Part shown: piece by piece, positions 28,101 to 36,024 of the stretch
Numbering within the stretch: the stretch's first letter is position 1
How the letters are laid out: the number at the start of each line of letters is the position of its first letter
From: Lumbricus terrestris
Taxonomy: Eukaryota; Annelida; Clitellata; Crassiclitellata; Lumbricidae
Length of the DNA: 64,000 bases
Reading direction: 5' to 3'
NCBI GenBank assembly: GCA_949752735.1
Contig: OX457044.1
Coordinates: 15,492,322 to 15,556,321 of the forward strand
Program-made: the position numbers and the translations under genes
The notes under the pieces: model-generated
What the model saw: the letters and a program-made list of their open reading frames with translations, nothing else
Database searches by the model: none
Told to the model about the DNA's origin: nothing

Positions 28101-30116
28101 AGATAAGAATGAATAACAAAATTTACAGGTTTGCCATATACAGCTCTCTATTTCTTTACACAACATGTGAAGGTTAATTGGATGGACACAATGTCATGCT
28201 GGAAAATGTTTTAGAAAGCAGACAACTGCACGCCACACGTTGTTGCGGCGCCAGTTTCTGCATCTTCGAGTCTTGGGTCAACAGACGAGTAATGACGAAA
28301 AAGACTTATACCGGAGAAGGGAAAGCACCTGCATCATTTGCACATGTCCCATGAAAAATGACCAGCATCTGGATAAGATGCACAGAAACAAGAAAACAAA
28401 GGAAAGAGGATATGAGACAATGGAGCGACCACTTTTCCTACATGGAGCAGAATGCACGATAGGTGAAGAATCTTTCCAAAAGAAATGGAAAAGGATATGG
28501 GAAATGGCAGGAATCCTAAAACCACAAAACAATTTGAAATGAAGAAAGTCCTGGGCCATGAAATCTGCCAAGGTGACATTGTTTGGTGCCAAGGTGACAT
28601 TGTTTGGTGCCAAGGTGACATTGTTTGGTGCCAAGGTGACATTGCTCGGTGCCAAGGTGACATTGTTCGATGCCAAGGTGACATTGTTCGATGCCAAGGT
28701 GACATTGTTTGGTACCAAGGTGACATCGTTCAGCAATGGCACAAACGGTTTCGTCATTTAGATAAATTGCCAGATGACTAACTTCCACAAGAGCAGGTGG
28801 TTGATGGAAAACTGCAAACTATGTTGGATAGATAAACAACAACTAGACTTGGACAGGACATTAGAAAAGCACTGGATATGACCAATGACTGAAACAATTG
28901 ACAACACTGTAAAATGACTTGTATCAGGAAATCGATGTTGATGATGATGATGATGATGATGATGATAAACAAAGGTGATTAATAAAGATGAAAACGATTA
29001 TGAAGATGCCATGAAAAAAGTGATGATAGAGTATTCAGTATTTTCAGCTGATATTATGAGAAACAGTTAAACTCTATCATCTGCAGCTGCTGCAAGTCTT
29101 GCATGAAGACTTTTCTATCGTAACCCAGTGCAACACCGAGGCCTCATCGTCGTCGCATTGCATAATCCACTCTTCACTTAGAACCAAGAAATAAATGGCT
29201 TAGTCAGTGAACAAACACTGGCAGCTTACATGATCAGCCATTCTAACACTTGACCCTCATTTCAAACACTCTCCTCACAAACGACAATTAGTTGGTGACC
29301 TACCGTTGTTCCAATTATTGATAATTAACAGCACTCACACAGAGCAGAGAATCTTGTTAAACATTAACACACTACACACTTCATGTAATCAGAAACGGCC
29401 ACCAGTCACTAACGATAGGCACAGATCTATGCAGACTTCAGCAGGTGTTTCTGGCAGGTACATAAAAACAACTGGTCTGCTACTGAATGGTGGAACTGTA
29501 CAGCATACATAAAAATTGTCCTTAATGCATCCAACAGCCTCTGACTAATATTAACATCACCAAAAACTGAAAGAAAAAGAAAGTGAAATTTATCACACGT
29601 GTCTTTACTACTTCTGTTCAGATTTCTTAGTTTTGCAAAATAAGCCACTGGAGGAAACATTGATGACCCAGGCACATTCTCTGCATTGCGGGCCAAGAAC
29701 TCTACTCAATCAACCACCCACTGTGCCCCAAAACCAGGAAAACTTATATATAAAAAAGCTCTTCTATAATCTATATACTTACACTTTCTGGTTCACTAGA
29801 ATTCATATGACTTGATTTTAAGACACTGTAAGAGGTGCTACTCTCAGTTTCATCAATGCAATGCATACAATACATCAAAATTACTATAAATTTAAGGAAA
29901 TTACAATTAAAAGAAATTAAAGAAACTTACAGGTCCACACGTATCATCAACCAAGTTGCTGACGCCATGAACCGATGACGGAGCAATTCCAAACGGCGAT
30001 GGAATTCCAATTCCGGATGGATTTGAAGGAAACATCTTCAAGTGTTCATCGGTAGAAATCAGTGGCAATGACAGTCCTCGAACTCTTCCGTGAACGTCAC
30101 CAACAACCGTAAAAAG
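1926..30116 (-). CDS. GSE1: GSE1-like corepressor-associated protein, seven exons, both ends missing
   Basis: Gene model joining 30116-29931, 13350-13187, 11772-11455, 9213-8992, 6594-6226, 3850-3648 and 2916-1926. GT-AG borders and phases match at every junction except 6226/3850. The family call rests on remembered order and motifs of vertebrate GSE1: a PFG..PSS segment (exon 29931), an FxPYxTxxD segment (11455), an L/VRYP segment with LASLSLL (8992), an Arg/Glu-rich charged stretch (6226), and finally LVSKLD, an acidic patch and a [10 protein letters not shown] block (1926), which correspond to LVSKLD and KLEFLQLFGL in human GSE1. GSE1 proteins are nuclear and co-purify with LSD1/CoREST/HDAC complexes. 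The N-terminus and the second FL.IF.L block with its C-terminal coiled coil are not in the window. The first visible intron is 13351-29930, 16.6 kb long. Confidence 0.75.
3205..3312. repeat. 46-bp tandem duplication
   Basis: Two diverged copies and a partial third of a unit beginning AAATCAAGGGTTTA and ending in a TAGAGATATACAC-like string. It lies in the intron between exons 2916 and 3648. No function is visible. Confidence 0.7.
3648..3850 (-). CDS. GSE1: GSE1-like exon with poly-Gln
   Basis: A 203-nt exon. The acceptor TTTCATTGTTACAG is good and leaves two bases before the first full codon (phase 1 in). The donor is taken as CCACAG|GTGATG (phase 0), which fits the phase-0 start of exon 2916. 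The donor is weak and is followed directly by a (GTG)n(GCG)n run at 3597-3647. The 67 codons include [17 protein letters not shown] followed by Gln6 and an Arg-rich end. The upstream exon ends in phase 2, so this junction does not close. Options are a weaker phase-1 donor at 6284, an internal acceptor giving a start at 3828, or an unseen microexon. Confidence 0.55.
4033..5313. mobile_element. hAT-type DNA transposon, non-autonomous, 1281 bp
   Basis: Terminal inverted repeats CAGCGGTTCTCAACCT (left) and AGGTTGAGAACCGCTG (right). An exact 8-bp target duplication GTTTAGAC lies at 4025-4032 and 5314-5321. Eight-base duplications and CAG..CTG ends are hAT hallmarks. No transposase frame survives. 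The interior contains about five diverged subrepeats of roughly 120 bp (from about 4375, 4499, 4620, 4697 and 4808), each with a CACTGCAATG-like block followed by TTAAGCTG. The element sits in the intron between the GSE1-like exons 3850 and 6226. Confidence 0.93.
5918..6185. repeat. Degenerate 41-bp tandem repeat, about 6 copies
   Basis: Repeated blocks of the form ACAGCTTAGAGCAGTACAA, then GATAGCATAAAATTGAGAAAT, with increasing divergence rightwards. It lies immediately downstream of the GSE1-like exon 6226 in transcript order. No coding or regulatory function is visible. Confidence 0.8.
6226..6594 (-). CDS. GSE1: GSE1-like exon, Arg/Glu-rich charged region
   Basis: A 369-nt exon. Acceptor TTCTGTGCTTTGCAG, first base completing an Arg codon with exon 8992 (AG|G); donor AATACCAG|GTACGC in phase 2. 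It encodes about 122 residues starting [20 protein letters not shown], then a Lys/Arg/Glu/Asp/His-rich stretch predicted to be helical or disordered, then Ser-rich sequence. In vertebrate GSE1 a long ER/EK-rich segment follows the RYP block in the same place, although it is much purer there. The plus-strand frames in the same interval are shadows. The junction to the next exon downstream is unresolved. Confidence 0.8.
7030..7140 (-). repeat. Possible tRNA-derived SINE fragment
   Basis: Read on the minus strand, GATGTATTGGCTTGTC is followed by AGGGTTTCAAATCCC. The latter fits an RNA polymerase III B box (GGTTCRANNCC); the A-box match is weak. This is a diverged fragment and boundaries are approximate. 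The rest of 6595-8255 shows no gene. Confidence 0.35.
8256..8459 (-). mobile_element. tRNA-derived SINE (family A), about 205 bp
   Basis: On the minus strand it starts TGGGGTGCGGTGGTGT, with a pol III A-box-like GGTGTGCTAGTGGG and a B-box-like GTTTCGAATCC. A family body follows (CAAGTCCTTCACTCGCAATTG), then a 3' tail GAGTGCTTCTGAGTA ... CTTGAGAGGCGCTAT. Near copies occur at 15251-15458 (minus), 20528-20757 (plus) and, as a head fragment, 43810-43930 (plus). The tail resembles the 3' end of the LINE at 63330-63690. Confidence 0.85.
8720..8800 (-). repeat. Possible tRNA-derived repeat fragment
   Basis: The minus strand contains GTGGTTCAAATCCTTGAGG, a good pol III B box in a tRNA-like context. 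No complete tRNA cloverleaf can be drawn by eye, so a functional tRNA is not claimed. Confidence 0.3.
8992..9213 (-). CDS. GSE1: GSE1-like exon, RYP / LASLSLL block
   Basis: A 222-nt exon, acceptor AAAGCAG and donor GACAG|GTAAAA, phase 2 in and phase 2 out, matching both neighbours. The first codons join exon 11455 to read ...[15 protein letters not shown]. It contains [29 protein letters not shown] and [13 protein letters not shown]. This corresponds to the human GSE1 segment with HLSGVRYPPELSHSSLAALHSER, which in both cases directly precedes the charged region. It is one of the two best-conserved parts of this gene. Confidence 0.88.
9740..11100 (-). mobile_element. Old CR1/L2-like LINE 3' end, split by an RTE insertion
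   Basis: On the minus strand, 11100-11003 reads a relic typical of the C-terminal end of non-LTR polymerases ([18 protein letters not shown]). The relic resumes at 9896-9740 after the inserted RTE with sequence ending [12 protein letters not shown]. The same tail, GTGAATCTGAGGCGC on the plus strand, recurs at 62960-63002 next to an (ATT)n tract, which confirms it as a LINE tail family. It is 5'-truncated and decayed. It lies in the GSE1-like intron 9214-11454. Confidence 0.6.
9897..10992 (+). mobile_element. RTE-like non-LTR retrotransposon, 5'-truncated, one in-frame stop
   Basis: One reading frame from about 9917 to 10978 encodes a reverse transcriptase: [13 protein letters not shown] (finger/palm), [13 protein letters not shown], the catalytic YADD in MLYADDLVL, and a thumb block ending KTETMV. 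A C-terminal tail with [10 protein letters not shown] follows, as found in RTE-clade proteins. The frame is interrupted by one TGA at 10676-10678 and continues in the same frame, so this is a single nonsense mutation in a fairly young copy. The N-terminal endonuclease is absent. An AAGTGAATCC direct repeat at 9887-9896 and 10993-11002 marks the target duplication. It is inserted in an older LINE. Confidence 0.88.
11455..11772 (-). CDS. GSE1: GSE1-like exon, Ser/Gly runs and FHPYRTAND segment
   Basis: A 318-nt exon, acceptor TTATTCAATCAG, donor TACAG|GTATAA, phase 2 in and phase 2 out. It begins [10 protein letters not shown] when joined to exon 13187, then has Ser6, MESHS, a Gly10 run, [15 protein letters not shown], and [17 protein letters not shown] with an Ala run. 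Human GSE1 has FRPYHTTDDLRMSSL followed by an Ala/Tyr-rich part in the same position. The homopolymer runs come from AGC and GGN repeats and may vary in length between individuals. Confidence 0.85.
11935..12330 (-). mobile_element. Degraded LINE 3'-end relic
   Basis: The plus-strand text contains GTGCATTCCAAAGAGAAGGACC and CATAACAGTTCTAGAGCAAGGA, which resembles the antisense of CR1/L2-type C-terminal coding sequence seen elsewhere in this window. No frame is open across it. Boundaries and family are uncertain. The rest of 11773-13186 shows no gene. Confidence 0.35.
13187..13350 (-). CDS. GSE1: GSE1-like exon, Gly-rich linker
   Basis: A 164-nt exon, acceptor TCATTTTCAG, donor CCAAG|GTAGTC, phase 0 in and phase 2 out. 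It encodes [14 protein letters not shown], Gly6, and [18 protein letters not shown]. It has little recognisable homology on its own. The exon is supported by phase agreement with 29931-30116 upstream (phase 0) and 11455-11772 downstream (phase 2), and by two clean splice borders. Confidence 0.78.
13412..13440. repeat. (AAT)n microsatellite beside a LINE-like tail
   Basis: About nine AAT units followed by GACAATTTATATGG. Similar trinucleotide runs beside TATATAAAT-like strings mark minus-strand LINE 3' ends at 49704 and 62937, so this may be the tail of a short 5'-truncated LINE. Confidence 0.55.
13829..14858. mobile_element. hAT-type DNA transposon, decayed, 1030 bp
   Basis: Diverged terminal inverted repeats: left TAGAGCTGTCGTTCGATTAA, right inverse TAGGGCTGTTGATTAATC. 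An exact 8-bp target duplication TTAAAAAT lies at 13821-13828 and 14859-14866. A minus-strand frame at 14655-14443 (containing [10 protein letters not shown]) could be a transposase relic but is not diagnostic. An AT-rich microsatellite lies near 13930-13985. It sits at the 3' side of the giant GSE1-like intron. Confidence 0.85.
15251..15458 (-). mobile_element. tRNA-derived SINE (family A), well preserved
   Basis: On the minus strand: 5' TGGGGCACGGTGGTGTAGTG (A box GGTGTAGTGGGTA), B box GTTTCGAATCC, then the family body AAGTCCTTCACTTGCAATTG and GCTCAGCGCTTCGGCG. The 3' tail is GGGAGTGCCTCTGAGTA then CTTGAAGGGGCTCTATAAC. This copy shows best that the tail matches the LINE 3' end at 63330-63690. 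The rest of 14870-16600 contains only AT microsatellites (around 15901 and 15950) and no gene. Confidence 0.88.
16622..16745 (+). repeat. Second tRNA-derived SINE-like repeat
   Basis: Contains TAGGTTAGCATGCTGGACT (A-box-like) and, 35 bases later, GGGGTGCAAATCTCC (B-box-like). A related arrangement is at 33405-33480. It does not fold into a convincing tRNA by eye (acceptor arms do not pair), so it is called a SINE or tRNA relic. Confidence 0.4.
16911..18655. repeat. 1.74-kb minisatellite, 20-bp unit with higher-order structure
   Basis: About 85 copies of a 20-base unit AAGGACACACAAACATACAC with variants: AAAG for AAGG, ACTC for ACAC, and 4-base ACAC insertions giving 24-bp units. AAAG variants lie at 17333, 17373, 17433 and 17473, and again at 17951, 17991, 18051 and 18091, exactly 618 bases later each time. 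This shows a duplicated higher-order block. Long open frames on both strands (up to 505 codons) arise only because the unit lacks stop codons in any frame; they are not genes. The array lies inside the 16.6 kb GSE1-like intron. Confidence 0.95.
18921..19005. repeat. Interrupted (CAG)n tract
   Basis: An uninterrupted run of about 18 CAG triplets from 18921, then GTGCTGCTG, then a second run of about 8 triplets. It is intronic: the GSE1-like transcript on the minus strand would contain CTG repeats. Open frames across it are low-complexity shadows. Confidence 0.93.
19006..20356. other. Intron sequence with no recognised gene
   Basis: Nothing beyond short unconserved frames and a small (ATT)n tract near 19598. 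Part of the 16.6 kb GSE1-like intron. No mobile element termini were recognised by eye. Confidence 0.5.
20357..20434. repeat. (ATAC)n microsatellite
   Basis: A run of about ten ATAC units, then interrupted units with AATC and ATTC. A second ATAC run follows the SINE tail at about 20727-20757. Confidence 0.9.
20528..20757 (+). mobile_element. tRNA-derived SINE (family A) with (ATAC)n tail
   Basis: Starts GGGGCGTGATGGTGTAGTGG (A box GGTGTAGTGGGTA) with B box GGTTTGAATCC 35 bases later. The body is CAAGTCCTTCGCTCACAATTG and GCTCAGCGGTTCGGCG, and the tail is CTTGAAGGGGCGCTATAACAA followed by an ATAC microsatellite. The microsatellite tail is typical of target-primed insertion. Divergence from the copy at 15251 is modest. 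Confidence 0.87.
20758..23635. other. Intron sequence with LINE traces, no gene
   Basis: At about 22070-22141 a TCCTGGGTAAATAAAG string precedes an (AATC)n run, a typical non-LTR 3' tail on the plus strand. At about 23440-23600 decayed plus-strand text ([19 protein letters not shown]) resembles RTE C-terminal sequence. A 136-codon minus frame at 23399-22989 has no recognised homology and no clear splice borders. Confidence 0.4.
23636..26042. mobile_element. 2.4-kb palindromic fold-back element with 4-bp target duplication
   Basis: Left arm 23636-24921 and right arm 24937-26042 are near-identical inverted copies around a 15-base spacer (24922-24936). Both ends are GGGTCATTCC in perfect inversion. 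The element is flanked by GCCT at 23632-23635 and 26043-26046. The left arm is about 180 bp longer because of an internal tandem duplication (about 193-bp unit starting at 24542 and 24735). Nearly identical 66-86 codon frames occur in both arms because of the symmetry; no known transposase motif is seen. Transcription across it by the GSE1-like gene would give a long hairpin RNA. The superfamily is undetermined. Confidence 0.93.
26500..27180 (-). other. GC-richer island with an unexplained 155-codon frame
   Basis: In an AT-rich intron this stretch has many CpGs and a minus-strand frame from 27009 to 26542 starting [33 protein letters not shown] at about 26630 resembles a YY1-type promoter motif. 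I do not recognise the predicted peptide. It may be an alternative promoter or first exon, or chance. Confidence 0.25.
27350..27440 (+). mobile_element. LINE 3' tail fragment with (GAAT)n end
   Basis: TTTTGAAGAGGCGCTATATAA then ATTCTCGGCATGAATGAATG, matching the 3' end of the LINE at 63330-63690 (GGGGTGCTATATAAG then TTTTCGGAATGAATGAAT). A severely 5'-truncated insertion. Confidence 0.7.
28567..28734. repeat. 21-bp minisatellite, 8 copies
   Basis: Eight exact-length units of GCCAAGGTGACATTGTTTGGT with a few substitutions (CTCGGT, TTCGAT, last unit TCGTTCAGC). Because 21 is a multiple of 3, several frames stay open on both strands (for example a 7-residue AKVTLFG repeat). The upstream plus frame at 28240-28542 is not recognised. 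A (GAT)n run follows at 28938-28967. Confidence 0.93.
29931..30116 (-). CDS. GSE1: GSE1-like exon, most 5' exon visible
   Basis: A 186-nt exon, acceptor CTTTTTTCTAG, donor GGACCT|GTAAGT, phase 0 both sides. Its 62 codons include [14 protein letters not shown] and [19 protein letters not shown]. The PFG.(S/A)PSSV core matches STPYPFGLSPSSVV in the N-terminal half of human GSE1. The downstream partner exon is 13350, across 16.6 kb of repeat-filled intron. No upstream exon ending in phase 0 was identified with confidence. Confidence 0.82.
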
Positions 30117-33100
30117 CTAGAAAAAAGAGTAAAACGCACCACACACTTTAAAATGATATGTTGATTCTACGTTGAATGGTATTTAAAATGATATGTTGAT
30201 TCTATATGTTGAATGGTATTTATTTCTGTAGGTTCTTAGCAGCAAAGCATAAAACTGTGACAGCACCATGGCTAAACAGCGCTGATTTCAAGTACTAATG
30301 TTTCTGGAACACCAACTGATAAAGTCAGATGAAATATCATTTAAGGCTTTGATCCACACCTACATGTAATCAGAGATAGTCTGCGTGGCTGAGTGGCAAT
30401 GCTAGAGGTATTAAGATATATAGAGTAACTAATCTCACTGATCTATGGCAGCCCTGCCCAAACTCACTACCACAGACTTCTTGCACTGGAAACTCAAGCA
30501 AAAGTCATACATAACAAAAGGACACATCATATCTGAAACTGTCGACAGTGTATACATGTATATACCAATGGGTTCCCACTTCAGCTGAAAAAAGAAAGTT
30601 CACTAAGGCAATTTTATTATTGTTGTTGCAGGACCTTAGATGCACGCACTGTGTTGTAGAACATTGGTTTAACATAGACTCGGACAAACAAAAATGAACT
30701 GTGAAAACGTTTCATCGCTTGCTGAGTAATAAAATAGTAAGGCGCTGCTACACGAAATCTCCAAACCAAGCACAAAGTGATGCGTTTACAATCAGTGTCA
30801 CTCTGCCAACAGTGTCAGAAAGTACAATAATCAATTAATCCACATATTGAGGATGGAGCATAGAGATATATGTACTCAGTAACCATATGACATGAATTCC
30901 CCTCTGTCTAAGATAACTAAAACAACTTCTCAACAGCTGGTTCTGAGATAAAACATCATAGATATAAAGTTGTCCAGATGAGCTGCAATGCTCTGCATAT
31001 TGCATCTCAAATGTCTTTGTACAGAGAAACATCAGGTGGTTCAAAACTCTCGAGCATAACACGTGACAAACAATACTAATTCTCAGTTTTTCTTTTGTAA
31101 TATATCTTAGAGGGTATCAATTGGTAGTATATTTAGGGCAAATGTCATTGCTGCTAAAGATTGCAGACTAGGCTTTAAAATAGACTGCACTTAAAGTCAT
31201 GGGTAGCTGCTTGAAGAGTGGCATAAAATGGTTCACATAAAAAGGTTCAGGTGAAATGTTCTTTCGAAGGGTGGTATAAACACAGGAAGTTAAAGCAATA
31301 TACCTCACTGAGCCAAAAGAATTATAACAAATTAAGCAGAGCTCTTCCAGTATTAGTCATTTATTCGCTCATTCAGTCATTCTGAAAATTTACATAATTT
31401 ATATACTGGCAGTGCTCCTTCAAGATGCCTACTCAGAGGCGCTCCCAGCCAGTCACAGCTAAAAGGAATGGTCATGACTTCAAATTGCAGAAATTTAGCT
31501 GTCACCTGCATATATGCAGCTAGTTCAGCAGACAGTCTCACAGTTACCACTCAGTGAAGCAAAGATATAAATATATCACTCATCTCTTTGACTCAACGAG
31601 GCTATGATTTTAGCTAACAGGTAGCATGGTCATTAATTATAGCTAACAGATAACATCTGTCATAACGATGTCACTGAATGCTTCCTGGGTCAACAACACT
31701 AATATGTGACATCCGAATGAACAAAACAGTCCAAAGAAGACGCAACAGTAACGTGAAACCTTACTAATAATTCTTACCATGGCTTTCATGACCTGACAAA
31801 GTGCCTCACACTACTACAACACCAATCTTCCTCAACCTAAATCATGAATTTTTTTAGTTTTCAACCTTCCAACCTGCCAGACATCATTGACCCATAACAA
31901 GGAACCATATTAAGCCACACTGAAACGAACAAAGACTAGATTTCAATTAGAAAGTCTGTCTGCACCACAAGTGATCTTATTTTCTGCTCCAAAATTTCTA
32001 GATCTGGATTTGGTCTTTTGATATTTAACAAAGAGCTCTCAGCTCATCAACTGTTGCAACTGACGCATTCTGAATTCAATAAATAGACATCATAATCTGT
32101 AAATCATCAACCATTCTCATTAACATATTTCAACTTTGAACCACTTTAACTATTTAGTTATGCTTCTTAACTTTCTAACTACAAACTGAAATGATAAAGT
32201 ACGACAGCACTTAACGAAAATGGTTCTTGCTGCATTAAATCAAGCAAATTACAGTGATAATCTACCAGTGAGCAAACAGCACATCCATCCATCCACCCAC
32301 TCATCCAAAGTACATGCAGTGACTAGTAACATAACCACTTACATGGTTTTATAGGATGGAATTCATCTAATTGTGGAGTGCCGAGTAGTTAGCACACCAC
32401 ACAGAATGAACAAGCCAGCCAAAATTCGTTACTGAAAATATTGACACCTCTGACGTTGCACACAGTGTGAATGCATCTCAAAATAGAAATTTTCTTTATA
32501 GTTCATTGCACGAAGAACAAAGACCAAACTGTGATGTGTTATCTTGTTAAAAAGGCTGCAGACACTCTTTACTACTGCCTGATAGCAGAGCCACTCAGCT
32601 CTTACGCTATGCACTCGTGTCTTGTTACAATAATAAGATATGTTAACTGCCATGCTGCAGGTCACAGGGACTGAATGCCTCCTTCTCCTCCTCTTCTGTG
32701 TCAGTTTCTTCAGTGCACTTGACGACGCATTAGTGGGTGGAAAATTCCCATATAGTGAAGGCAAATCAATGCAGAATTCTGACAGAATTAAGTTACAAGC
32801 AGATTTTCATCATTGCACACTACACACTAGTACACAGTGCTAAAGCCCTGCTACTCCAATCCTCCAACGCAGACCCACAGCAACTAATCCACTGATGAAT
32901 TATATTAATACTCAATTCTATATTATTCACCAAAAAAACACCAGTTCAGTTGGCAAATGCAAGCTACCACAGAAAGAGAATGCATTATTGAACCGCAATG
33001 CAACCAATGTGAACAATACCACACAAAAAATCGTAATTACTTATCGGCCGATTTGAAGCCACAGCAAATCATTTTCTGCAATGCTGTGCGTTATCTGAGC

Positions 33101-34980
33101 AATCAAGCAAAAGATGATCCACACTGCAGTCTGCTGCTGCATTGTGCTCTTCTCATCAATCTCCTTCTCAACTGAACGCATTCTCACTCTACTACATATG
33201 GATGGCTAGGCATTGCGCTCTGCAGACAGTGGATTAAATGTCCAGGAGCTGGCGACAAGAATTTATATAAGAACAACCTATTTATCAACGATGACACAGA
33301 TTCCTGCTATAGTGGCAACCCAATCTCTGATAACATTATATCAACAATTAACTGCTGCTTGATACGATAGGCCACAGTCGTATGACTTGTATAAACACTG
33401 AGTACGTGATACTTCAGTGGTTAGCATCCTGGTCTGTCAGTCATACTTAGGGGTCAAAATCCCCACAAGGGTAGAAATCTACTGTCAGGTTTCTGCACAA
33501 CTTGTGTCCATGTAGCAAATTCAGCTAAATTGATTACATTGACCACTAGCTGTCAGTGGGAGAGGACTGGTCAGCTAACATCATAAACCATGGCTCATAA
33601 AATGCAGGACTCACTAACCCTGCATAGACATGGTTGCCCTTCGTGTTGGAGAAAGGATGCCCCTTATCTTCTCGTTACTTTTAAATAGATCTGTCTTTCA
33701 GCAATCTTTTTGTGCAAGTAGCTTATCTACACAATCTACATCAGCTGACACATGTACAGCATTTCCAAAGACAAGACAAATACAGCAAATAAGAAGGTCC
33801 GAAGCAAGCAGGTGGCATGAAGACAAGGGTTAGAATAAGAATGTCCAAAATAAATATTTGCAGACACAGACTTAGAAGCACAAGTCTCAGTTGACAGAAA
33901 TAGCAAACAGTGCAGTGCAGAAACAAATGCTAAGGTTTTACAATATAACTTAATCCAGTATGCAGCATTGCTGTACAGTCTGTGGGTTAAACTGCTTCAG
34001 AAAAGAAATTGCAAGCATTTTTTAGCTCTCAGAAACAAAGATTGACAGATGCCAGGCTTTTGGTGGTGACAGGTACGAATAAATGATTTTTTGCCCTCAG
34101 TCCTGTCCAGGGTTCACATTAGTCTTAGTCAGTGCTTAAAGTGTAGAAAAAGAAGGGCCTGGATTCCCCCTACCTTTCCAGGCTATGCTGGCGTATTAAA
34201 GTGGTAAGACAGGATCACGCTCTGACAGCAAGTGCCTCTATGCCTTCCATGACCAAAGCTGGTGCCGTGTGCTTGGCTTTCCATTAGAGCTTCAGAAGTC
34301 TTGAGATTATGATTACAAGTATGATTACAAGCTTGTATGTTATCGTCTCCTCCTTTCTGTACTGTATAGACTTGCCTATAAGTCAGTATTGCGTATAAGT
34401 CTAACCCTGAAATCTGACCTTGGATAGCCATGTACAATTGTATATGACCTTGTCCTTAACCTTACACATTCTTCAAGTTTTCATTTAAGGCATCTCAGGG
34501 CTGCTCGGCATTCTGTTTCTGTGTTTTTACCACTCTGATTTATGCTTTCACTGCTTTTTGGTCTGCCCAATGCTCAACCTTCATCTCTTCAGTCAGTCCT
34601 GAATGCTATGTCCTGATTAATAGCACACCTACCTAATACTCTAATATTTCTACCTTCATGTTTGAACAACTTCTAACTAAATTCAAAATCCTCACCTTGG
34701 CCTCCAAAATACAATCACGGTCTTGCTCCAAAAAAGTCAAGCTGATGTAATTCATCGGCATGGGCGCCCACACATAGGGGCAAGAAAGGGGGCACTAGCC
34801 CCCTGGAAAAACTGATTTTCCTATTTTTAACTACTGTTTTGGTTTTTAACAAATTTCTTCGCACTAAAGTGCAAATGTTACAAACAATACACAAAATAAA
34901 ACTGAGCAATTTAAATTTTAGTAAACTCTGTGGAAAAAATACTTGTGTTCTTAATATTCTACTTTGAATTTGTCAGCTCT
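30117..34980. other. Non-coding stretch, probably upstream GSE1-like intron
   Basis: Small repeats only: a LINE tail in minus orientation at 31399-31460 (its inverse reads GGGAGCGCCTCTGAGTA then CTTGAAGG), a tRNA-like repeat at 33405-33480, and short unconserved frames. A 111-codon minus frame at 32764-32429 contains ASSSALKKLTQK followed by Arg5, which is not convincing as an exon. Confidence 0.4.
33405..33480 (+). repeat. tRNA-derived SINE-like head
   Basis: TTCAGTGGTTAGCATCCTGG (A-box-like) and GGGGTCAAAATCCCC (B-box-like) at tRNA spacing. The T-arm-like stem GGGG...CCCC pairs, but the acceptor stem does not, so it is read as a SINE head rather than a working tRNA. Confidence 0.4.
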
Positions 34981-35019
34981 TGTTAAAACATATAACCGTA
35001 ACTATTGTGTTTTGCCCCT

Positions 35020-35300
35020 CCTGGAAAAATGTCTGCGGGCCTCTTTCAACCGCCTCGAATCATCCACATCGCTCTTCAAACAGATTTAATCATCTAGTTC
35101 CTCGTACTAGAACAGTTATGGCTCAGTCTCTTACTTCAATTGGTCCCATTCTATGGAATACGCTATCCCCCATCTACTCGAACTCAAATTCTAGCTGGAA
35201 ATCTCTCCTCTTCATTTTCTGTTCTCTAAACCTATCTCTTTTCTCATGGCCTTGTGCACTGGGAATGTCTCTGAACGGTTCACCTATTAGAATCACTTTA
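35020..35300 (+). mobile_element. CR1/L2-like LINE C-terminal relic
   Basis: A plus frame reads HLVPRTRTVMAQSLTSIGPI then LWNTLSPIYS, corresponding to the VPR.R....(F)..(V)GP..WN.LP block at the C-terminal end of CR1/L2-type polymerases and comparable to the copy at 63330-63690. 5'-truncated and diverged. Confidence 0.6.
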
Positions 35301-35380
35301 TATGTTTTAATTTACAATATAATACAATAATCCAATGCACATTTTATGTCGAGATCGTAAATTTCTGATGTTTTATATCA

Positions 35381-35575
35381 GTTGGCAATCATACTGTTTA
35401 TGACCCTTTCAGACACCAACTAAAGGCACCAAGTAAGATCCTAAACAGATAAAACATGCTAGACAAACACATTGCCCAAATAGATCACCATCCATGAAAC
35501 TATATAGACCAATCACACAGCTTTTGGTAATCCCGAAGACTGTGTGCCCGTTTAAAAAACAGTATGATTGCCAAC
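35381..35575. mobile_element. MITE with 19-bp perfect terminal inverted repeats
   Basis: 195 bp bounded by GTTGGCAATCATACTGTTT and its exact inverse AAACAGTATGATTGCCAAC. No coding content. I could not identify a matching target duplication (flanks ATATCA and GACTTG), so the superfamily is open. Confidence 0.82.
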
Positions 35576-36024
35576 GACTTGGCTAAAATAGAGCACTGCC
35601 ACCTATCAGCCGCATCTCATGGTACAATGCGCTCCATAAATAAGTAATCAATGCGAGATCTAAATAAAACGGTCAGGTTAATAAATTAGAAATGAGGAAA
35701 AATATTCAGTAAGTACAAAGTTCGAAACTGAAGAAACCTGCAGCTCAGCAGGCACTTCGCAAACTTGTCAGGTGCTTCTTAAAGTTAAATGTCAACTAGC
35801 ATTTCACACTGGTCCCGCTAATTTCCAACGGATCTGGGCGAAAAGCTCATGACATGAAAGGCCGTTTCCGTCAACAGAATTTTGAACATTTAATCTCCAC
35901 CTTTTAAGCTTATTTCGGGAATTTTTCCTATTGCTGCAATCCAACAAAATGCCCTATTTACCTACTTAGAACATATGCTAATTTCTAGCTAATTACTTAC
36001 TTACTGAGCGCACGGCATAATGGA

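Noticed and set aside
32429..32764. Minus frame with ASSSALKKLTQK and Arg5, vaguely like the AAALRKLAKQA motif of GSE1 N-termini
   Set aside because: No donor site in a suitable phase, similarity is a few residues of low complexity, and flanking text is not protein-like.
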